DNA of 64,000 bases from Streptomyces sp. SID13726 (GTDB taxonomy: Bacteria; Actinomycetota; Actinomycetes; Streptomycetales; Streptomycetaceae). The notes below the pieces were generated by a model. It was not told the origin of the DNA. It saw nothing but the letters and a program-made list of their open reading frames with translations, and did no database searches. Location of the stretch: assembly GCF_010548375.1 (NCBI RefSeq), contig NZ_JAAGLY010000005.1:310001-374000 (forward strand), given 5' to 3'. Within the stretch, counting starts at the first letter, position 1, and each line of letters starts with the position of its first letter. Of this stretch, positions 8,760-16,628 are shown in pieces. Both the position numbers and the translations under genes were made by a program.

Positions 8760-9359
8760 TTGTACGAAGGCGTGGTCCAGGACCTCATCGACGAACTGGG
8801 GCGGCTGCCCGGCGTCGGTCCCAAGAGCGCCCAGCGGATCGCCTTCCACATCCTCCAGGCGGAGCCGACGGACGTACGGCGGCTCGCGCAGTGCCTGATG
8901 GAGGTCAAGGCGAAGGTCCGGTTCTGCGCGACCTGCGGCAATGTCGCCCAGGAAGAGCTGTGCAACATCTGCCGCGATCCGCGCCGCGACCCCTCCGTCA
9001 TCTGTGTGGTGGAGGAGCCCAAGGACGTGGTCGCGATCGAGCGCACCCGTGAGTTCCGGGGCAAGTACCACGTCCTCGGCGGCGCGATCAGCCCGATCGA
9101 GGGTGTCGGTCCGGACGACCTGCGGATACGAGAACTTCTCGCGCGGTTGGCCGACGGGACGGTCACGGAGCTGATCCTGGCCACCGACCCGAACCTGGAG
9201 GGCGAGGCCACGGCGACGTACCTCGCCCGCATGATCAAGCCCATGGGCCTCAAGGTCACCCGCCTGGCCAGCGGCCTCCCGGTGGGTGGCGACCTGGAAT
9301 ACGCGGACGAGGTGACCCTCGGCCGCGCCTTCGAGGGGAGACGACTCCTAGATGTCTGA
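8760..9359 (+). CDS. recR: Recombination mediator RecR
   Basis: 199 residues, normal for the family. It starts at TTG (8760), about 10 nt after AGGAAGGA; the following residues MYEGVVQDLIDELGRLPGVG match the expected N-terminus. Motifs are a helix-hairpin-helix (LPGVGPKSAQRIAFHIL), a four-cysteine zinc site (CATC...CNIC, C-x2-C-x8-C-x2-C), and a Toprim domain beginning VICVVEEPKDVVAIE. RecR works with RecO/RecF to load RecA at gaps. The 3' end overlaps the next gene by 8 bp, suggesting translational coupling. Confidence 0.97.
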   Translation: MYEGVVQDLIDELGRLPGVGPKSAQRIAFHILQAEPTDVRRLAQCLMEVKAKVRFCATCGNVAQEELCNICRDPRRDPSVICVVEEPKDVVAIERTREFRGKYHVLGGAISPIEGVGPDDLRIRELLARLADGTVTELILATDPNLEGEATATYLARMIKPMGLKVTRLASGLPVGGDLEYADEVTLGRAFEGRRLLDV

Positions 9360-10011
9360 CGCCACACTGCACGCGACCGCCCAGGACCCCGACGACTTCG
9401 CGGTCCAGATCGCCGACCAGGTCGAGAGCTTCCTGGTGGCCACCATGGAGGTGGCGAAGGGCGACGAGCCCGACTCGGCCGTCCCTTTCCTGCTCCTTGA
9501 GGTCTCCCAGCTGATGCTGGCCGGCGGCCGCCTCGGCGCCCACGAGGACATCGTCCCCGACGAGCGCTACGAGCCCGACCTGGGCCCGGAGGCGGACGTG
9601 GACGAGCTGCGCGAGAACCTCGCGCGCATCCTGGAGCCGATCGACGTCTACTCCGAGGTCTTCGACCCCTACGAGCCCCGCAAGGCCCCGGTGCCGGCCC
9701 GGATCTCCGACGACCTCGCCGACGTCATCACCGACCTGCGCCACGGCATGGCCCACTACCGGGCCGGCCGCACCACGGAGGCCCTGTGGTGGTGGCAGTT
9801 CTCCTACTTCTCCAACTGGGGCTCCACGGCCTCCGCGACCCTGCGCGCCCTCCAGTCGGTGGTGGCGCACGTCCGCCTCAACCAGCCCCTGGCGGAGCTG
9901 GACGGCCTCGACACCGACCAGGCCATGGGCGACGAGACGCTGGAGTTCGAGGCGGGCAAGGTGATGGTGGAGGAGATCGCGGGTCCGCTGGGGCTGCGCC
10001 CCTCCACGTGA
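9352..10011 (+). CDS. DUF5063 family protein
   Basis: 219 residues, starting at the ATG that overlaps the end of recR. It is acidic and helical, without signal or membrane segment. The segments DDFAVQIADQVESFLVATMEVA, VPFLLLEVSQLMLAGGRLGA and EALWWWQFSYFSNWGSTASATLRALQ are typical of the DUF5063 family, which sits beside recR in actinobacteria. No catalytic motif is seen. The overlap with recR suggests co-expression and perhaps a role in DNA metabolism, but the function is not known. Confidence 0.85.
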   Translation: MSDATLHATAQDPDDFAVQIADQVESFLVATMEVAKGDEPDSAVPFLLLEVSQLMLAGGRLGAHEDIVPDERYEPDLGPEADVDELRENLARILEPIDVYSEVFDPYEPRKAPVPARISDDLADVITDLRHGMAHYRAGRTTEALWWWQFSYFSNWGSTASATLRALQSVVAHVRLNQPLAELDGLDTDQAMGDETLEFEAGKVMVEEIAGPLGLRPST

Positions 10012-10143
10012 CGGCTCTCGGACCGATGTGACGGGCGTCATATGAACAGGTTTCCGTAACGGCGTAATGCACGGGCCCCTTCCGTGGTCTCTCACCACGA
10101 CGGCCACACCCGGCCCGTGCCCCCGCCCGATTCGGAGCCCCTC

Positions 10144-10560
10144 ATGCACGTCACCCTCCAGCAGCCGACAGGCGCCCGTCTGGTCACGGCCACCGGCCAG
10201 GAGATCGCGATCCCCGCGACCCTGCGCTACACCTCCGCCGACCCGCTGGCCGTGCACATCGACTTCCCGCGCCATGTCACGGTCGACGGCGAGGCCACCA
10301 CCTGGACCTTCGCCCGGGTGCTGCTGGGCGACGGGCTGCGCGCCCCCGCCGGCATCGGCACGGTCCGGGTCCGCCCGGCCGGCCAGGACCTCACCTACGT
10401 CGAGTTCCACTCGCCGCAGGGCACGGCCGTGCTCCGCTTCACCACCGCCGACCTGTACCGCTTCCTGGCCCGCACCTGGACGGTGATCGCACCGGGCGAG
10501 GAGACCGTGGGCGCGGAGCTGGACCACGGGCTCGTCGCGCTGTTCGGCGGCCGGGTGTGA
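10144..10560 (+). CDS. SsgA-family sporulation/cell division regulator
   Basis: 138 residues from the ATG at 10144. An upstream GTG at 10084 is in frame but would add a non-conserved Pro-rich stretch. The core matches SsgA-like proteins: ARLVTATGQEIAIPATLRYTSADPLAVHIDF, then TWTFARVLLGDGLRAPAGIGTVRVRP and ALLRF-like FTTADLYRFL. These proteins are restricted to sporulating actinomycetes and control septation or wall remodelling. Which paralogue this is cannot be told. The stop overlaps the following XRE gene by 4 bp (GTGA), an unusual pairing. A perfect TGACG-gg-CGTCA palindrome lies at 10029-10040, upstream. Confidence 0.85.
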   Translation: MHVTLQQPTGARLVTATGQEIAIPATLRYTSADPLAVHIDFPRHVTVDGEATTWTFARVLLGDGLRAPAGIGTVRVRPAGQDLTYVEFHSPQGTAVLRFTTADLYRFLARTWTVIAPGEETVGAELDHGLVALFGGRV

Positions 10561-10823
10561 TCCGGTCCGGCGGCCGGGGCGCGCTGTCCGCCCCGCAGGC
10601 GTACGCCCTGGGACACCGGCTGCGCGAGGTCCGCGAGGAACAGGGCCTGACCCGGGGTCAGGCCGCCGACGCCGCAGCTCTCTTCCCGACGTGGATCTCG
10701 CAGATCGAGGGCGGCGAGATCCACGACCTGGAGACCGTACGGGCCTACGCGCGTGCGCTCGGCGCCCGGGTCACGGGCCCCCGGGTCATGGGCGCCCGGA
10801 CGGCTCGCGTACGGCGTCCATGA
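10557..10823 (+). CDS. XRE-family helix-turn-helix protein
   Basis: 88 residues from a GTG inside the end of the SsgA-like gene. The helix-turn-helix is GHRLREVREEQGLTRGQAAD then AALFPTWISQIEGGEIHDLETVRAYARALG, a standard Cro/C1-type domain occupying most of the protein, with a short Arg-rich tail. It has no ligand or protease domain. Translational coupling to the SsgA-like protein suggests it regulates that unit or a sporulation step; this is inference. Confidence 0.82.
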   Translation: MIRSGGRGALSAPQAYALGHRLREVREEQGLTRGQAADAAALFPTWISQIEGGEIHDLETVRAYARALGARVTGPRVMGARTARVRRP

Positions 10824-11082
10824 CCGGGTCGGGCCCGGCCGCCGACCGGGACCGGCGGTCCGGACCCCTGCCGTCGACCCCTGGCCCGGAACCCCTCCCG
10901 TGTCCCCCGTGCCCCGGGAGCCCGCTCCGAGCAATGGCCGATTCCGCGCCTGCCCGGCCCCGGGCCCGGGTCTAGCGTGACCGCCACGCCGCCGCACGCG
11001 CCCGGGACCTCCGGGCCGCCGCGGGCGTCGTCTGTCCGGGACCCGCGTCCCGCGGCCGTCCCGGGATTGGGGGACCAGGACC

Positions 11083-12330
11083 ATGGCCACAGGAGCCGTC
11101 GAACGCAATCCGAGCGAGTACACCGACATCGCGAACCGCCCCGACCGGCCCGTCGCGCAGCCGCTGCCGGAGGCCGAGTCGGCGCGCCGACTGGAGGAGA
11201 TCCACCAGTATCTGACGGACCGTTACGCCCGACGGGACGTCGTCACCAGCACCGTGACCAAGGGCGGCATCCACCTCGACTGGGTGCCGGTCGAGTCCCA
11301 GGTCGCGGACGGCCGTATCGCCGAACCACCCGGGGAGAACCGGCCGTTCGAGGCGGAGAAGGGCGAATTCCCCGCCGAGCCGGTGCACTTCGAGCTGGAG
11401 GACGAGGCCGCCGACCGCGGCCCGCGCGGCACCGTGCCGCTGGTGCGGCTGCCGGTCGAGACGATCCGGCCGACGGGCACCCTCAACGACTGGCTGTCCA
11501 AGGGCCCCACCAGCCGGCTCGTCGGTCCGCCCGGCTCCGGGCGCGAGACCGTCGCGGCGGCGGCCACCGTCCACAAGTACGGCTACAGCAGCCAGAGCGT
11601 GACCTGCTACGGCACCTCCGGCAACATCAACGCCTGGAACACCTACGTGGAGCGCAGCGACGAGTTCGCCCTCGGCCAGCTCTCCCTCTCCCGCGGCAGC
11701 GGCACCGGCTTCCAGACCCTGGAGGTCGGCCACCAGACCTACAAGGACCTGTACGGCGACTGGGTCCCGCACCTGTTCACCTTCTACACGACCAACGGCT
11801 ACACCCAGAGCGGTGACTTCAAGGGCGGCTACAACGAGAACGTGAAGGGCTGGGTGCAGTACAGCGGTACGGTCCACCCCGGCGCGCTCTCCAGTCCGCT
11901 CAGCTCGTTCGGCGGCACGCAGTACCAGATGGCGCTCAAGGTGCAGCTGTGGCAGGGGAACTGGTGGGTGATGGTCAACGGCAGCTGGATCGGCTACTAC
12001 CCGGCGAGCCTGTACGCCACCACCGGGCTGCGCGACCAGGGCTCGGCCGTCGCCTGGTTCGGGGAGGTCGTCGACAGCGGCTCCGACCCGGCCACCACCC
12101 AGACCGACATGGGCAGCGGGCACTGGCCCTACGAAGGGTTCGGGTACTGCGCCTACATGAACAACCTGCTGTACCAGTCCGACACGGCCGGCACGATGAC
12201 CGGCTACTCGGGCTCCACCTGGGCGTCCCACCCCAACTGCTACACCGTCGAGGGGCACTTCTCCAACACCGGCAGCTGGCAGTCGTACCAGTGGTGGGGC
12301 GGCAGCGGAAGGAACTCCTCATGCCCGTGA
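11083..12330 (+). CDS. Neprosin-domain (DUF239-like) putative glutamic peptidase
   Basis: 415 residues, ATG preceded by GGGGGACCAGG. The first 160 residues are polar and hold no clear signal peptide. From about residue 165 the protein matches the neprosin domain: TLEVGHQTYKDLYGD...HLFTFYTTNGY (Glu214), a cysteine-flanked core, and SAVAWFGEVVDS (Glu328). In plant neprosin two glutamates at the equivalent positions are catalytic, so a prolyl-cleaving glutamic peptidase is plausible. C175, C157-type and late Cys residues (GFGYCAY, PNCYTV, SSCP) could form disulfides, which would suit an exported protein despite the missing signal. The stop overlaps the next ORF by 10 bp. Confidence 0.8.
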   Translation: MATGAVERNPSEYTDIANRPDRPVAQPLPEAESARRLEEIHQYLTDRYARRDVVTSTVTKGGIHLDWVPVESQVADGRIAEPPGENRPFEAEKGEFPAEPVHFELEDEAADRGPRGTVPLVRLPVETIRPTGTLNDWLSKGPTSRLVGPPGSGRETVAAAATVHKYGYSSQSVTCYGTSGNINAWNTYVERSDEFALGQLSLSRGSGTGFQTLEVGHQTYKDLYGDWVPHLFTFYTTNGYTQSGDFKGGYNENVKGWVQYSGTVHPGALSSPLSSFGGTQYQMALKVQLWQGNWWVMVNGSWIGYYPASLYATTGLRDQGSAVAWFGEVVDSGSDPATTQTDMGSGHWPYEGFGYCAYMNNLLYQSDTAGTMTGYSGSTWASHPNCYTVEGHFSNTGSWQSYQWWGGSGRNSSCP

Positions 12331-12647
12331 CGGGCGCGGGAGACCCGGCGGACGGCCCGGAGGAGTCCGGGCACGTCCCGCCGGACGTCCTGCCCAGCAC
12401 CACCGACCCGGACGTGGAGTGCGTCCGGATCGGCTCCCGCGAACACACCGGAGGCGCTGCCCTCGCGGCACCGCCTCCGGGCGGAGCCCCCGAACCCCCG
12501 AGCGACTCCCCGTGCCCGCCGGGCTACGTCCCGCGCCGCCGCCGTACGCCCCACCCCACCGACGGCAAGCACGTCCTGCGCCCCGGACCGCCCGAGCGCA
12601 ACCCGGCGCCCCGGCCCGACGCGGACGGCGGCCCACCGGCACGCTGA
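12321..12647 (+). CDS. Small Pro/Arg-rich protein overlapping the neprosin gene
   Basis: 108 residues from the ATG at 12321, with GGAAGGA 5-10 nt upstream inside the neprosin gene end. It is Pro- and Gly-rich and probably disordered, with two cysteines. Around residue 71 it carries SPCPPGYVPRRRR. This resembles the CPxGTVPIRR motif that closes the activation peptide of plant neprosin-family precursors, but here it lies on a separate downstream ORF. The overlap implies co-translation with the neprosin protein. The gene is supported by this motif, its ribosome site and its position; its function is unknown. Confidence 0.55.
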   Translation: MPVTGAGDPADGPEESGHVPPDVLPSTTDPDVECVRIGSREHTGGAALAAPPPGGAPEPPSDSPCPPGYVPRRRRTPHPTDGKHVLRPGPPERNPAPRPDADGGPPAR

Positions 12648-12775
12648 CTCCCGAGTGGGGCGAAGGCGTTGCCGTGGACGGGAATCGGGCTCTGCGCGGC
12701 GGGCGTGGCCGGGGGAGCCGTGGCCGGACCGGCGGTGACGCTCCACGCCCTGCTCGGCCCGGCGGGCGTGTCTGA

Positions 12776-13495
12776 TCACAGGGCCCACAGGCCCTTGCCG
12801 ACGGCCGTGATCCCTCCGGTCAGGGCGAGCAGCAGGACGAGCAGGCGGGCCTGTTTCTCCGGGATGCGGGAGGCGAGCGCTCGGCCGGCCAGGGCGCCCG
12901 CCGTCATCGCCGCGGCGACCAGGGCCCACTGGGTCCCGGTCAGCGTGGGCAGGCCGTTCGAGGCCACCGAGAAGGCGTTCACGACGACGCCGTAGAACAT
13001 GGCGTTGGGGACGAACTCCCGTACCGTCCAGCCCGCGTTGAGGGCGTAGAGGGACATGGGCGGGCCGCCGACGCCGGCCGCCGAGTTCATGAAGCCGCCC
13101 ACCGCGCCCGCGGCCACGGCACCCTTCGTGCCGTGCAGGGCGGTCGCCCGGGCGCCGCGCAGGACCAGCAGGACCGCCCCCGTCACCAGGGCGCCCATCG
13201 TCAACATCAGCCAGGATTCCGGGAGTTGCCGGGTCAGCCAGGTGCCCGCCGGGACCGTGCAGGCCGCCGCCGCGCACAGCGGGACCATCGCGGTGAGCCG
13301 CACCTGGCGCAGACCGCCGGCCAGACCGGCGCAACAGATCGCCCCCGACGCGCAGTTGGCGAGCACGACCCCCTCGGCCGGGCCCAGCAGCAGCACCAGT
13401 GCGGGCACGGCGACCAGGGCGAACCCCATGCCGGTGAGCCACTGCACGGAGGACCCGAGCAGCACGATTCCGGCCAGCAGCACGTCTCCCGCCAC
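12776..13495 (-). CDS. TSUP (TauE/SafE) family membrane transporter
   Basis: 239 residues from a GTG at 13495. It has about seven to eight hydrophobic helices with the two-fold repeat of the TSUP family: an N-terminal VLLGSSVQWLTGMGFALVAVPALVLL and a second-half GAVGGFMNSAAGVGGPPMSLYAL, the conserved G(F/I)xxGxxxxxGGP signature. TSUP proteins move sulfite, sulfoacetate or other organosulfur anions, or act as plain permeases; the substrate cannot be inferred. It is divergent from the next small gene by 140 bp. Confidence 0.87.
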   Translation of the reverse strand: MAGDVLLAGIVLLGSSVQWLTGMGFALVAVPALVLLLGPAEGVVLANCASGAICCAGLAGGLRQVRLTAMVPLCAAAACTVPAGTWLTRQLPESWLMLTMGALVTGAVLLVLRGARATALHGTKGAVAAGAVGGFMNSAAGVGGPPMSLYALNAGWTVREFVPNAMFYGVVVNAFSVASNGLPTLTGTQWALVAAAMTAGALAGRALASRIPEKQARLLVLLLALTGGITAVGKGLWAL

Positions 13496-13635
13496 AGTCC
13501 ATGGTGTACCCCACTACACCCCCGGTTCGGGAGAGCGCCCCCTCGTTGCGGGCCTTCCGGGACGGGATCGTTGATCTCGCAAGCGAAGCCCCCGGGAGCA
13601 AACCCCCCGGAAGCCCCCCAGCGAAGGAAACGACC

Positions 13636-13827
13636 ATGAAGTCCCTGCTCTCCTCCAAGCCCGTCCTCTGGTTCCTCTTCCTGTTCAACCTGGTCGTCGC
13701 CGCTGCCGCGCCCTTCGTCGTGGACGGGGCGCAGGGTGTGATGACCGCCGTGGGCATGGGCGTGGTGTCCGTGGGCGCCGGGGTCGGCCTGCTGCGCGGA
13801 CAGCGACCGGTCCGTCACCCGGCGTGA
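13636..13827 (+). CDS. Small two-helix membrane protein
   Basis: 63 residues from the ATG at 13636 (GAAGGAAAC ribosome site); the longer upstream frame lacks one. Two hydrophobic stretches (VLWFLFLFNLVVAAAAPFVV and VMTAVGMGVVSVGAGVGLL) make up most of the protein, which ends in a short basic tail. The family is not recognised. Confidence 0.7.
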   Translation: MKSLLSSKPVLWFLFLFNLVVAAAAPFVVDGAQGVMTAVGMGVVSVGAGVGLLRGQRPVRHPA

Positions 13828-13938
13828 GTTGGGCGTTTGCTGTCTCTGCCCTGTATCCCGGCTGCACGGGCCCTAACCGGTGCGAAGAGAGGCTGGAGTC
13901 ACTTCACAGCACCACCTCTCACCGCACTGGAGACAGCG

Positions 13939-14442
13939 ATGACCCGTCGTTCCATAACCAAGCGCGCAGCCGTCGTCACGGCAACGGCCCTCGTGGCCGT
14001 CGGGACCATCGGCACCGTCGCCGCCACCGCCGGGACCGAGCCCGCGAAGAAGCCGAGCAAGAAGCAGATCGCGCACCTCTTCGACAACTGGAACGCGGCC
14101 CTTCAGACCGGCGACCCGAAGAAGGTCGCCAACCTGTACGCCAAGGACGCGGTCCTGCTGCCCACGGTCTCCAACAAGATCCGCACGAACCACGCCCAGA
14201 TCGTCGACTACTTCGAGCACTTCCTGCAGAACAAGCCGGTCGGCAAGAAGGTCACCACGATCGTCAACGTCCTGGACAGCAACTCCGCCATCGACACCGG
14301 CGTCTACAAGTTCACGCTGACCGACCCGAAGACCGGTGACAAGCGTGTCGTCGAGGCCCGCTACACGTACGAGTACGAGAAGCAGAAGAACGGCCAGTGG
14401 AAGATCGTCAACCACCACTCCTCGGCGATGCCCGAAGGCTGA
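13939..14442 (+). CDS. Exported SnoaL/DUF4440-like protein
   Basis: 167 residues from the ATG at 13939. A basic N-terminus and hydrophobic core (RRSITKRAAVVTATALVAVGTIGTVAATAGTEPA) form a signal peptide. The mature part has the NTF2-like alpha+beta fold: HLFDNWNAALQTGDPKKVANLYAKDAVLLPT, IVDYFEHFLQNKP, and a C-terminal sheet ending NGQWKIVNHHSSAMPEG. This matches the SgcJ/EcaC-type or CaMKII-association-like group. Such proteins bind small molecules or oligomerise; no catalysis is assured. Its 3' end overlaps the 3' end of the convergent histidine kinase gene by 35 bp. Confidence 0.85.
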   Translation: MTRRSITKRAAVVTATALVAVGTIGTVAATAGTEPAKKPSKKQIAHLFDNWNAALQTGDPKKVANLYAKDAVLLPTVSNKIRTNHAQIVDYFEHFLQNKPVGKKVTTIVNVLDSNSAIDTGVYKFTLTDPKTGDKRVVEARYTYEYEKQKNGQWKIVNHHSSAMPEG

Positions 14443-15748
14443 TCTCCACCTTGAGGCCGCCCCGGGGCGCGTCCGCCAGAGTCACGGTTCCGCCGTCGTC
14501 GGTCACCAGCTGCTTGACGACGGCGAGGCCGAGGCCGGAGCCGGAGCGCCCGGTCAGGCCCTGACCGCGCCAGAAGCGGTCGAAGGCACGGGACTTCTCG
14601 GCGTCCGACATGCCGGGACCCTCGTCCAGCACCGACAGCACCACCGCATCCGCCCGTGACTCCGCCCGGACCGTGATCCTCCCGCCGTCCGGCGAGACCT
14701 CCAGGGCGTTCGAGAGCACGTTGTCCAGCACCTGGTCCAGATGGCCGGGGCTGGCCAGCACCAGCAGCCGGCCGTCGACACTCCCCCCTATGAGCGCGAT
14801 GGTGACTCCGCGCTCGTCGGCGGCCGGCCTCCACACCGTCAGCCGTTCCGCGACGATCTCCCGCAGCGACAGCGGCTCGGCCGCCGTCACCTTCGCCTCG
14901 GCCCGCGCCAGCACCAGCAGCCCGTTGACCAGCCGGCTCATCCGGACCACCTCGGCGGTCGCCTGCTCCACGTCCTCCCGTACGAACTCGTCGTCCACGC
15001 CGTCCGCGATGTTGTCCAGGGACAGCCTGAGCGCGGTGAGCGGGGTACGGAGCTGATGGGACGCGTCCGCCACGAAGATCCGCTGCGAGGCGACCAGCGT
15101 GTCCAGGCGTTCCGCGCCCTGGTTCAGGGTGCGGGCGAGCGTCTGCGTCTCCGGGGGGCCGGTCACGGGGGAGCGGGCGGTGAGGTCGCCGTCGCTGAAC
15201 TTGCTGGCCATCGCGTTCAGTTCGCGCAGGGGCGCGGTGATCCGGCGGGCCGCGTAGGCGCCGATCGCGGCGGCCGCGGCGAGCACCAGCACGGCGAGGC
15301 CGGCCCGGAAGCCCCAGATCTGCCAGAGCCGGGTGGTCATGTCGGAGGTCGAGTAGACGATCCGTACGGCCGCGTCGCCCTCGGCGGGGACGGTGACCGT
15401 CAGGTGCTTGCCCCACACGAAGCGGGAGCCCCAGTCGGTGGTCGCCTCGTTCTTCTCCAGGGCCCGGGTCAGCGCCGCGTCCGCGGTGGGGGTCTCGAGC
15501 CGCGGGTCACAGCTGGCGGTCGGGGTCGCCTGGACGTTGCCGTACGCCTCGGCCACCTTGGCCAGCGCCTCGCACGAGGCCCGGTCGCCGTTGCCCAGCA
15601 GGAGCGCCATGGTGATCGCCTCGCGCTTGACGGAGGACTCCGTGTCGTCGCGCAGCTGGTCGGTGAGCGTGAACGCCACCGGCACCGTGAACAGCAGGAT
15701 GGCCACCGCCACCAGCAGGATGTAGCTCCGGATGAGCTGCCGGTTCAT
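14408..15748 (-). CDS. OmpR-type sensor histidine kinase
   Basis: 446 residues from the ATG at 15748, overlapping the regulator stop by 4 bp. Order: helix 1 (SYILLVAVAILLFTVPVAF), an extracytoplasmic sensor with Cys59 and Cys80, helix 2 (AGLAVLVLAAAAAIGAYAA), a HAMP linker, a HisKA domain with His231 (ADASHQLRTPLTALR), then HATPase_c (LDNVLSNALEVSPDGG, DEGPGMSDAEKSRAFDRFWRG, GSGLGLAVVKQLVTDDGG). The two sensor cysteines could form a disulfide. It partners the upstream response regulator; the signal is unknown. Confidence 0.93.
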   Translation of the reverse strand: MNRQLIRSYILLVAVAILLFTVPVAFTLTDQLRDDTESSVKREAITMALLLGNGDRASCEALAKVAEAYGNVQATPTASCDPRLETPTADAALTRALEKNEATTDWGSRFVWGKHLTVTVPAEGDAAVRIVYSTSDMTTRLWQIWGFRAGLAVLVLAAAAAIGAYAARRITAPLRELNAMASKFSDGDLTARSPVTGPPETQTLARTLNQGAERLDTLVASQRIFVADASHQLRTPLTALRLSLDNIADGVDDEFVREDVEQATAEVVRMSRLVNGLLVLARAEAKVTAAEPLSLREIVAERLTVWRPAADERGVTIALIGGSVDGRLLVLASPGHLDQVLDNVLSNALEVSPDGGRITVRAESRADAVVLSVLDEGPGMSDAEKSRAFDRFWRGQGLTGRSGSGLGLAVVKQLVTDDGGTVTLADAPRGGLKVEISLRASPRSGG

Positions 15749-16425
15749 GAAGCCCCGTCGTCCTTGGCGATCTCCAGCCGGAAGCCGACCCCGCGCACCG
15801 CCTCGATGGTGATCGCCCCGGCGAGCTTGCGCCGCAGCGCCGCCACGTGCACGTCCAGCGTCTTGGTCGGCCCGAACCAGTTCGCGTCCCAGACCGCCTC
15901 CATGATCTGCTCGCGCGACATCAGCGCGCCCGGCTCCTCGGTGAGGAAGGCCAGCAGGTCGTACTCCTTGGGCGCGAGGGACACCTCCTCGCCGTCGAGC
16001 CGGACCCGGGCCGCCTTGCGGTCGACGGTGAGCCGGGAGCCGTAGCGGTCGGGCCCGGCGGCTTCGGCGCGGGGCTGCGCGCGCCGCATGACGGCTCGTA
16101 TCCGCGCGATGACCTCCCGGACCCCGAACGGCTTGGAGACGTAGTCGTCCGCGCCGAGTTCGAGGCCGACCACCCGGTCCGTCTCGTCGCTGCGGGCGCT
16201 GATCACGATGATCGGCACGTTCCCGCGCTCGCGCAGCGCCTTGCAGACGTCGAGGCCGTCGGTGTCGGGCAGACCGAGATCGAGGAGTACGACGTCGTAG
16301 GGGCCGTCGTGGCGCAGCGCGGCCCCGCCGGTGGAGACCCACTCGACCTCGAAGCCGTAGCGGGTCAGGCCACGTCTCAGGGACTGGGCGACCGGCTCGT
16401 CGTCTTCTACTAGGAGTACGCGCAC
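15745..16425 (-). CDS. OmpR/PhoB-type response regulator
   Basis: 226 residues from a GTG at 16425. The receiver domain starts MRVLLVEDDEPVAQSL; Asp49 (VVLLDLGLPDTDG) is the phospho-acceptor, followed by ISARSDETD and YVSKPFGVREVIARI. The winged-helix DNA-binding domain includes LTVDRKAARVRLDGEEVSLA, PKEYDLLAFLTEEPGALMSREQIMEAVW and VHVAALRRKL. It is transcribed before its kinase and divergently from the aspartokinase gene (about 200 bp away). Confidence 0.94.
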   Translation of the reverse strand: MRVLLVEDDEPVAQSLRRGLTRYGFEVEWVSTGGAALRHDGPYDVVLLDLGLPDTDGLDVCKALRERGNVPIIVISARSDETDRVVGLELGADDYVSKPFGVREVIARIRAVMRRAQPRAEAAGPDRYGSRLTVDRKAARVRLDGEEVSLAPKEYDLLAFLTEEPGALMSREQIMEAVWDANWFGPTKTLDVHVAALRRKLAGAITIEAVRGVGFRLEIAKDDGAS

Positions 16426-16628
16426 ATCCGCACCTTAATGGCCGAAAGTTGATCCACAGTCTTCACGTTCGCCGCATACGGCGATGTGACGCGGTGCACT
16501 TTTCCCGGGCCCCCGTGTTGGGCATGCGCTGACCTGGGCGACCGAATCTCACGATGCGATACCGCGGAGGTGAAAATCGGGCGCTCGTTAAACTGAGCCG
16601 ACACACACGGACTGAGCGAGGAGCGCAC

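Noticed and set aside
12669..12775. Short hydrophobic frame before the TSUP gene
   Set aside because: It starts at TTG without a ribosome site and runs antisense into the transporter gene.
16554..16628. Upstream extension of the aspartokinase gene
   Set aside because: The added residues are not conserved, and the GTG at 16629 has a proper ribosome site.
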